Source of the DNA: Caprimulgus europaeus
Taxonomy: Eukaryota > Chordata > Aves > Caprimulgiformes > Caprimulgidae
DNA: 64,000 nucleotides
Assembly: GCA_907165065.1 (NCBI GenBank)
Contig: OU015525.1
Span: 51,841,537-51,905,536 of the forward strand
Direction: 5' to 3'
Shown here: positions 39,042 to 64,000 of the stretch, piece after piece
Position numbering within the stretch: the first letter of the stretch is position 1
Layout: every line of letters starts with the position of its first letter
Notes under the pieces: generated by a model
The model's database searches: none
What the model was told of the DNA's origin: nothing
Seen by the model: only the letters and a program-made list of their open reading frames with translations
Position numbers and translations under genes: made by a program

Positions 39042-41550
39042 TTTCAAGTTACTGAGAAGTAAATGAAAACAAAACAAAAAAACCCCAAACTAAAAACCAG
39101 ATAGCACTTCAGCAACCCACTTCTCCACATCTACCTTAGCTTTCATGTTATGACAATTCATTGTTTATTTCTATTCTTTGATTTCTGTCTTTCAGACGAT
39201 TTTCTGAGCAATGACGCTGTTCTTTCACACCTCAGTGGTTTAAGTAATGATTTTGTTTTGTTTCACACCTCAGGGGTTCTCAGTAAGGTACTTTTTGTAA
39301 TAGGCCATATCAAAGGTCTATGGAGTACTAAATTCAAGATGCCACACATTCCTCCTCTTAGATATAAAGCCTTTGTTACTTTAAGGAAAAGTAGCGCTTT
39401 TTGTCAGGTAATTTGGAATTTGTAGTTTTCTACCTACAAAGCATACATAGGCAGTAGCATCCAGTGCCACTCAATAGACTGTGCCACTGCAACAAGCCCT
39501 ACTAGAAGGGCTGTGCACTGTATTCTAGTGAAGACACAGCGATTTTCATTACATTTATACAAAATATTTACTACTTAAAAATGTCTACTGCTGGACCTTA
39601 GTTCATACTCTCCCTTAATACAAAGATATCAGATACTTAATTTACACCTTGAATAAAAAATTTAGATACAGGGAGGACATAATAATTACATTCTCACATA
39701 CACATAAAAAACACATTCCTGAGCATCATCTGAAATATCAAATGGCAAGGTGAAGAAATAATTGGTTCCTCTTCTGCTACTATTAATTTTGAAAAATAAC
39801 ATGATATTTGACTTTAAAATCCAGTAGATCAATATACGCAATATTCCTTTTTCCAGCATAGAAGCTTCATTTCCATGCGAACTTAAAATGCTTATTCAGT
39901 TGTTAATATAACAAAAAACTTCATGCTGCAGAATTAAAACTTTGCAACTGCAGGCACCCTTTAAATCAGCTTGCAGATGAGCTGAATAATGATGACCTTA
40001 TTTTCATGCAAGTGAACTGCCTGCATTTCAGGTAGGACTATTCTTCCTCCTTTGGCATATTCATTTTGTAACTAGATTAAATAATTCACCAGGTTTTTTT
40101 TCCCCAAAGTAGTTAGCATTCTAAAATGGAGGAGCTGTCTTGAGTCTATAAATACTTCACAAGCTTGCTGAAAAACAAAATTCTGTTTAACAAACTCATA
40201 AAGTAACAAGGTTTGATAGGCCTTTCCAAATTTCATCAAGCCATCACTTAGAGGGGCTCTGAGTCACAGCCTAAATTAACATTTCCAAGAGACCCTTCCT
40301 CTTTTAACTGTGTAGCACACATGCAGAGCTCAGTTCCACTATGTAATCTGCTTTCTTACAGTGTAACTGCATGGACCACAGTCCTTGCATGAAAGGGTTT
40401 TTTTAATTATTTGTCACTTTCACTGTTTTACAAACCTCTGCTTCATGCCATCCCAGTACTTCCCCTTCAAAGCCAAGTCCTGCACTCTTCTAAGCATTTT
40501 TGTTGGTACCTTTTCTAGACAAGCGGGAGAGAGCATATAGGAGGACTCTATTCCTTCAAACAGCTTCCTCTTTCATTTCATATTCCTATCCTAGGAAGAC
40601 TTCACACCTTGAGCATTGCCAAATGACAAATCAGCAGCAATTTTGTACCAAGAAAGCTTTAAAGTACTTACAATTGAGGGGGATAATCTTTCTAGAGGGC
40701 CTGAAGGTCAAATATCAAACTGTCCAGCCATGTATGTCTTCTAGATCTCATTCTGTACAAGCAGTGGTATCAGACAATTAAAATGCCACCCTCTAGTTAA
40801 GAATGACTACAGATAAAGATGTTTCCACTTACAACATTTATGTATTCTTAGACCAGAGACTTCTCTCAGAAATGACAGCAAATAATGAGGAAACATTTAG
40901 AGGGGTTACGCTCAGTTGACAGTACTGAAAGGCTATGCATAAAATCCAAATGTTAAGAACATCCAGCATGCAAGAATGAACTCTGGGTACAAGAATACAC
41001 AAAACGCAGAACACATTCAGTTTCTCAGAGTTAACCCCATCAGAAGGACAAGCTGCACCCTCTGGAAACCTGAACACATAAATTGTGATTATTGAATTTC
41101 TTTCTTTAAGCTTGTTTACAAAGCGTATCCCAAATACAACCCCATTGTTTGTGAGAGGAGGAAAAGCCATTAGCCTACCCTACAATGAATGACAAATCAA
41201 AAGATCCTGCCAAGTTTGTGACATGCATGTTTTGCTCATTCCTTAAAAACTGTGAAGATTTTATTTATTTCTTGAATTATTTTATTTCAACTGCAGTTTT
41301 GCAGCTACTCAAGTCCTACCATTCTTCTATAATGGCACAACACAAAAGTCACTTGGGTTTTACATCTACCAAAAAGCAAAAACTTCATTAGACTTTAAGT
41401 TTTAATTGAAATTTGATTTGTAAGACTGGAGACCATGCACCAACTCTTTCTGCCAGAGGAAGAAAACGTTCCAAGCATTAAAGATTAAAAAGAATAAACA
41501 GCAGCTTATGGCTCTTGATCGCCCAGTGCATTTTAAGGCAAATGAATGAA
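39042..41550. other. Intergenic, upstream of the SMCHD1 island: nothing recognised
   Basis: About 2.5 kb of AT-rich DNA with no recognised gene, CR1 or LTR. Short open frames only. Confidence 0.5.
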
Positions 41551-42252
41551 GACTTCACGCCTCCAGATTGAAGCCAAACTCTGACGTGCCAAGGCCAAGG
41601 CTCTTCCCTATGCCACCGCTGCGGCTGACGAGCACGGCGCTGCAGCACACGACACCGCCCAGGCCCAGCCGAGGCGCTGCCGGGCGCCGCTGCCCGGGCT
41701 GGGCTGGGGATATGTCCGCCAGGCGGCAGCAGCTCGCTGCCGTCCCTGAGCGCGACGCAGGGCCCTCGCCACGTTCCATCCTAGCGCGGAAGAGGCGGCG
41801 GGCGGCGGCCTCAGGCGCGTCAACCGCCGGGGCGGGTGCGGCGGCTGAGCGCAGCACGCGCCCCAACCGCCCAGGCCGCCTGCGCGCCTCCGGTGGCGGT
41901 AACAGCAGCGCCGCACCTCCCGCCCCGCCTCGCGGCCGCGGAAGAAATGGGGACGGAGGCCGTCAACTATTTCCGAGGTCGCTGTAATGAAGCACGCTTT
42001 CGCTTCCAGGCCGCCCCCCTGGCCCCACCCCCAGCGGCGGCACGGCTGCAGCTGTGCGCAGCGCCACCACCGAGCTCCCTCTTCCGGTTCTCGGCGCCGT
42101 CTCGACCCCCGCCTGGCTCCTCCTCCTTCCCCGGCTGGGGCTTCTGGGCGCAGGACGGGCAGCGCCAGGCGGGGGAGCTCGCGTGCCAGGCGAGAGGTAC
42201 CGCTGTTGCCGCCATCGCTGCGGGACGGTTTCCGTATCCTCGGCTTCTCAAC

Positions 42253-61429
<19,177 letters not shown>

Positions 61430-61430
<1 letters not shown>

Positions 61431-63655
61431 CTACTGTGTGTGTTGGGAGAGATCATAAAACACTGCTGGCAGATTGGCTGACTTAGTGAATCCCACTGTA
61501 AACTAACAAACCTGGGGTTTGGGGTGCAAAGCCATGACAGTAGTGTACTCACAAGCACCAGGGTGGATGACTGCTGCAGTAGTGAGGAGTAACCCCAACC
61601 CTCCAGAAAGGTGAGACAGTCAGCAGTCCAACTGAAATGTCTCTGTACCAATGCACACAGCATGGATAACAAACAGAAGGAACTGGAAGCCAATGTGTGG
61701 CTGGAAAGCTACAATATGATCACTGTCACTGAAAGTTGATGGGATGGTTCACATGATTGGAGTGCTGCAATCCATGGCTATAAACTGTTCAGGAGGGTCA
61801 GCAAAGGAATGAAGGGTGTGGAGGGGTTTCCCTCTATATTTTAAAAAAAAAATGAGCTGTCCTTGAAAAACATCAGTGTACATATAGGTCAAGAGCTATC
61901 AGTGAAAGTCAGAGACCAAGCTAACAAAGGAAACGTCATGGTTCTTGATTACTACTACCTAGCTGATCAAGGGGAGGATGTTGATGAAGCATTCTTACTT
62001 CAGCTACAGGAAGCATCACACTTGCAGGCCCTGATCTCGCTAGGGGACTTTAATCACCCTGACATCCATGGGAAAAGCAGGACAGCAAGCTGCAAGCAGT
62101 CTGGAAGACTCCTTGAGTGCAGAGGATAACTTCCGAAGCTAGGTGATAGAAACTGTAACCAGAGGAGACACATTAGTGAACTTGTTGCTCAGCAATGCAG
62201 GTGAACTTATTGGAAAGGTCAAGACTGGTGGTAGCCTGGGCTGTAGTGATCATGCTCTGGTGGAATAAATTATCTCAAGGGACAAAGGCTGGGTGAAATT
62301 CAGTTGTTTAAGGGGCTTGTGGATGGGATGCTCCAGAAAACTGCCCTCAGGAATAAAGGAGCAGAAGAGATCTGACAGCTATTTAAAGACTTTTTTTTCT
62401 TAAAGCATAAGAACTATTGATTCTCATGTGTAAGAAATGAGGCAAGGAAGGCAGGAGACTAGCATGGCTGAGTAAGGACCTCCTGGTCAAACTGAAACAC
62501 AAGAGGGAAATGCATAGGCAGTAGAAGCAGGGGCAGGCATCCTGAGAATAATGTAGTTATATTGCCTGAAACTGTAGGAATGGGATCAGGAAAGCTAAGG
62601 CACAGCTGGAGCTAAATTTGGCAAGGGATGTAAAGAATAAGGGCTTCTATGAGTATGTTAGAAAAGGAACATAAAATAAATTGAACCACCCCCAAATAAG
62701 TAAAATGGGGGGATCTAATGACAACTGACATGGAGAAGACTGAAATACTAAACAATTTTTTTTTTCCTTAGTTTTCATTGACAGTTGTCCTTCCCACATC
62801 TTTTGAGTCTCTGAATCTCAAGGAAAGGACTGAGGGAAATGAAATCCCACTCATCCTAGAAGATCGGGTTCAAGACCTGAATGTACAAGTCCATCTGACC
62901 CAGTGAGATGCATCCCAGGGTCTAGAGGGTGGCAAATGTAGTTGCTAAGCTGCTGTCAGTCACAGCTGAAAAGTTGTGGTAGTTGGGCAATTTCAAGTGG
63001 CTGGAAAAAGGGAAACATCACACTCATTTTTAAAAAGGAGGGCTCTGGGAACTATGGACCACTCATCCCAACCTCAATGCCTTGTGAGATTGTGCAACAG
63101 ATCCTCCTGGAAGCATATAGATGACAGGGAGGTGATTAGAGACAGCCAACATGACTTCATCAAGAGCAAATCATGCCCAACTAATACAGTGGCCTTCTAG
63201 GATGGAGTGACTGTTTTGGTGAATAAGGGAAAAGCAACTGGTGTCATCTATCTTGACTTCTGTAAGGCCTTTGATATGGTCTCACACAACATCCTTGTAG
63301 CTAAATTGGAGAGATGTGGGTTTGGTGGATGTACTATTCAGTAGGTAAGGAACTGGCTGGACAGTCACATCTGAAGACTTGAAGTCAGTGGCTCAACGTC
63401 CAGATGGAGATCAGTGACAAGTGGTGTCCTTCAGGGGTCTGTACTGCAACCAATACTGTTTTATAAATTCATCAATGGCACAGTGGAAACAAGTGCACCC
63501 TCAGCAAGTGTGCTGATGACACCAAGCTGAGTGATGTGGTTGACATGTCTGAGGGACAGGATGCCATCCAGGGGGACCTAGACAAGCTTGAGAAGTGGGC
63601 CCATGTGAACCTCATGAGGTTCAACAAGGCCAAGTGCAAGGTCCTCCTTTTCTTC
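61430..63655 (+). mobile_element. Old CR1 LINE, ORF1 end through ORF2, heavily mutated
   Basis: From about 61,600 it shows ORF2 coding sequence: the start-like AACTGAAATGTCTCTGTACC then CACACAGCATGGATAAC, endonuclease GDFNHPDIHG (62043-62072), RT FKKEGSGNYGPLIPTSMPCE near 63030, a stretch matching YLDFCKAFD near 63260 and CADDTKLS at 63509. It stops within ORF2 at about 63,655, so the 3' end is missing, the reverse of the usual CR1 truncation. Stops and frameshifts are frequent. It lies in SMCHD1 intron 3, in the sense orientation. Confidence 0.88.
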
Positions 63656-64000
63656 ATGAAAGAGGTTTTCCACTTACCTTGCCTTGTATTGTGATCACTT
63701 CCTTGTGCATAACTCCAGTAATAACCTCTTCTGTTATCCAGAGATTTTCTATCAAGGTAAAATCTGCCATCCACATGTGAAAATACTGCATTTTACAATG
63801 CAGTTTGAATGTAAAATAAAGCAGCATCTTCAACAGATTTATTTGTGTTCTGAAAGTATTGAAAAATGAAGAAAATCTGTACTGAGGAGAGGAAAAGATT
63901 TTTATTATGCCTGTTAATATCTCTGGGCCTAGGTATCAATGTTTCTTGATAACCTGTAGTTTAAAAACATTTTGAACTTTGGTTTGGGTCCACCTGGCAG
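63656..64000. other. SMCHD1 intron 3, right edge: nothing recognised
   Basis: Anonymous AT-rich sequence between the CR1 break and the window edge. SMCHD1 exon 4 is not present. Confidence 0.5.

Overview
This window is vertebrate nuclear DNA, almost certainly from a bird. It carries three neighbouring genes in the conserved order METTL4 (minus) - NDC80 (plus) - SMCHD1 (plus). Their exons were found by reading splice sites and comparing translations with the known families from memory. Repeated CR1 LINE copies and LTRs of avian endogenous retrovirus (ERV) type support a bird; the lineage within birds cannot be fixed from the sequence alone.

Layout. About 1-15,610 (minus) holds METTL4, with coding exons at 14,830 down to 5,111. 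Its last coding exon (roughly the final 45-50 residues) is not in the window and probably lies left of position 1. A CpG-rich divergent promoter at about 15,200-15,980 serves METTL4 leftward and NDC80 rightward. NDC80 is complete: one non-coding and 16 coding exons, start codon 17,107, stop 31,467-31,469, 640 residues. A gene-poor stretch of about 10.8 kb follows and contains a diverged 188-bp direct repeat. A second CpG island at about 41,560-43,020 contains SMCHD1 exon 1. SMCHD1 then has a 17-kb first intron, exons 2 and 3 (59,558-59,633 and 60,091-60,252), and runs off the right edge before its GHKL ATPase core.

Mobile DNA is concentrated in SMCHD1 intron 1. It holds a solo LTR with a 5-bp target duplication, a nearly full-length but broken CR1 with ORF1 esterase and ORF2 endonuclease/reverse transcriptase remnants, an LTR plus primer-binding-site ERV leader facing an inverted copy of the same LTR, a minus-strand CR1 fragment, and a second solo LTR with a 6-bp duplication. 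The METTL4 and NDC80 introns hold smaller LTR and CR1 pieces, including a 63-bp LTR derivative with intact ends and a perfect 5-bp duplication.

How the genes relate. NDC80 is a kinetochore microtubule-binding protein, METTL4 an MT-A70 adenine N6-methyltransferase, and SMCHD1 a chromatin-silencing ATPase. They share no pathway. The one regulatory link visible is the shared METTL4/NDC80 promoter, which has a cell-cycle CDE/CHR-type site on the NDC80 side. No CRISPR array, tRNA, rRNA or bacterial-type operon is present. No clearly new biological system was found; the least expected items are the micro-LTRs, the inverted LTR pair with its leader ORFs, and the 188-bp direct repeat.
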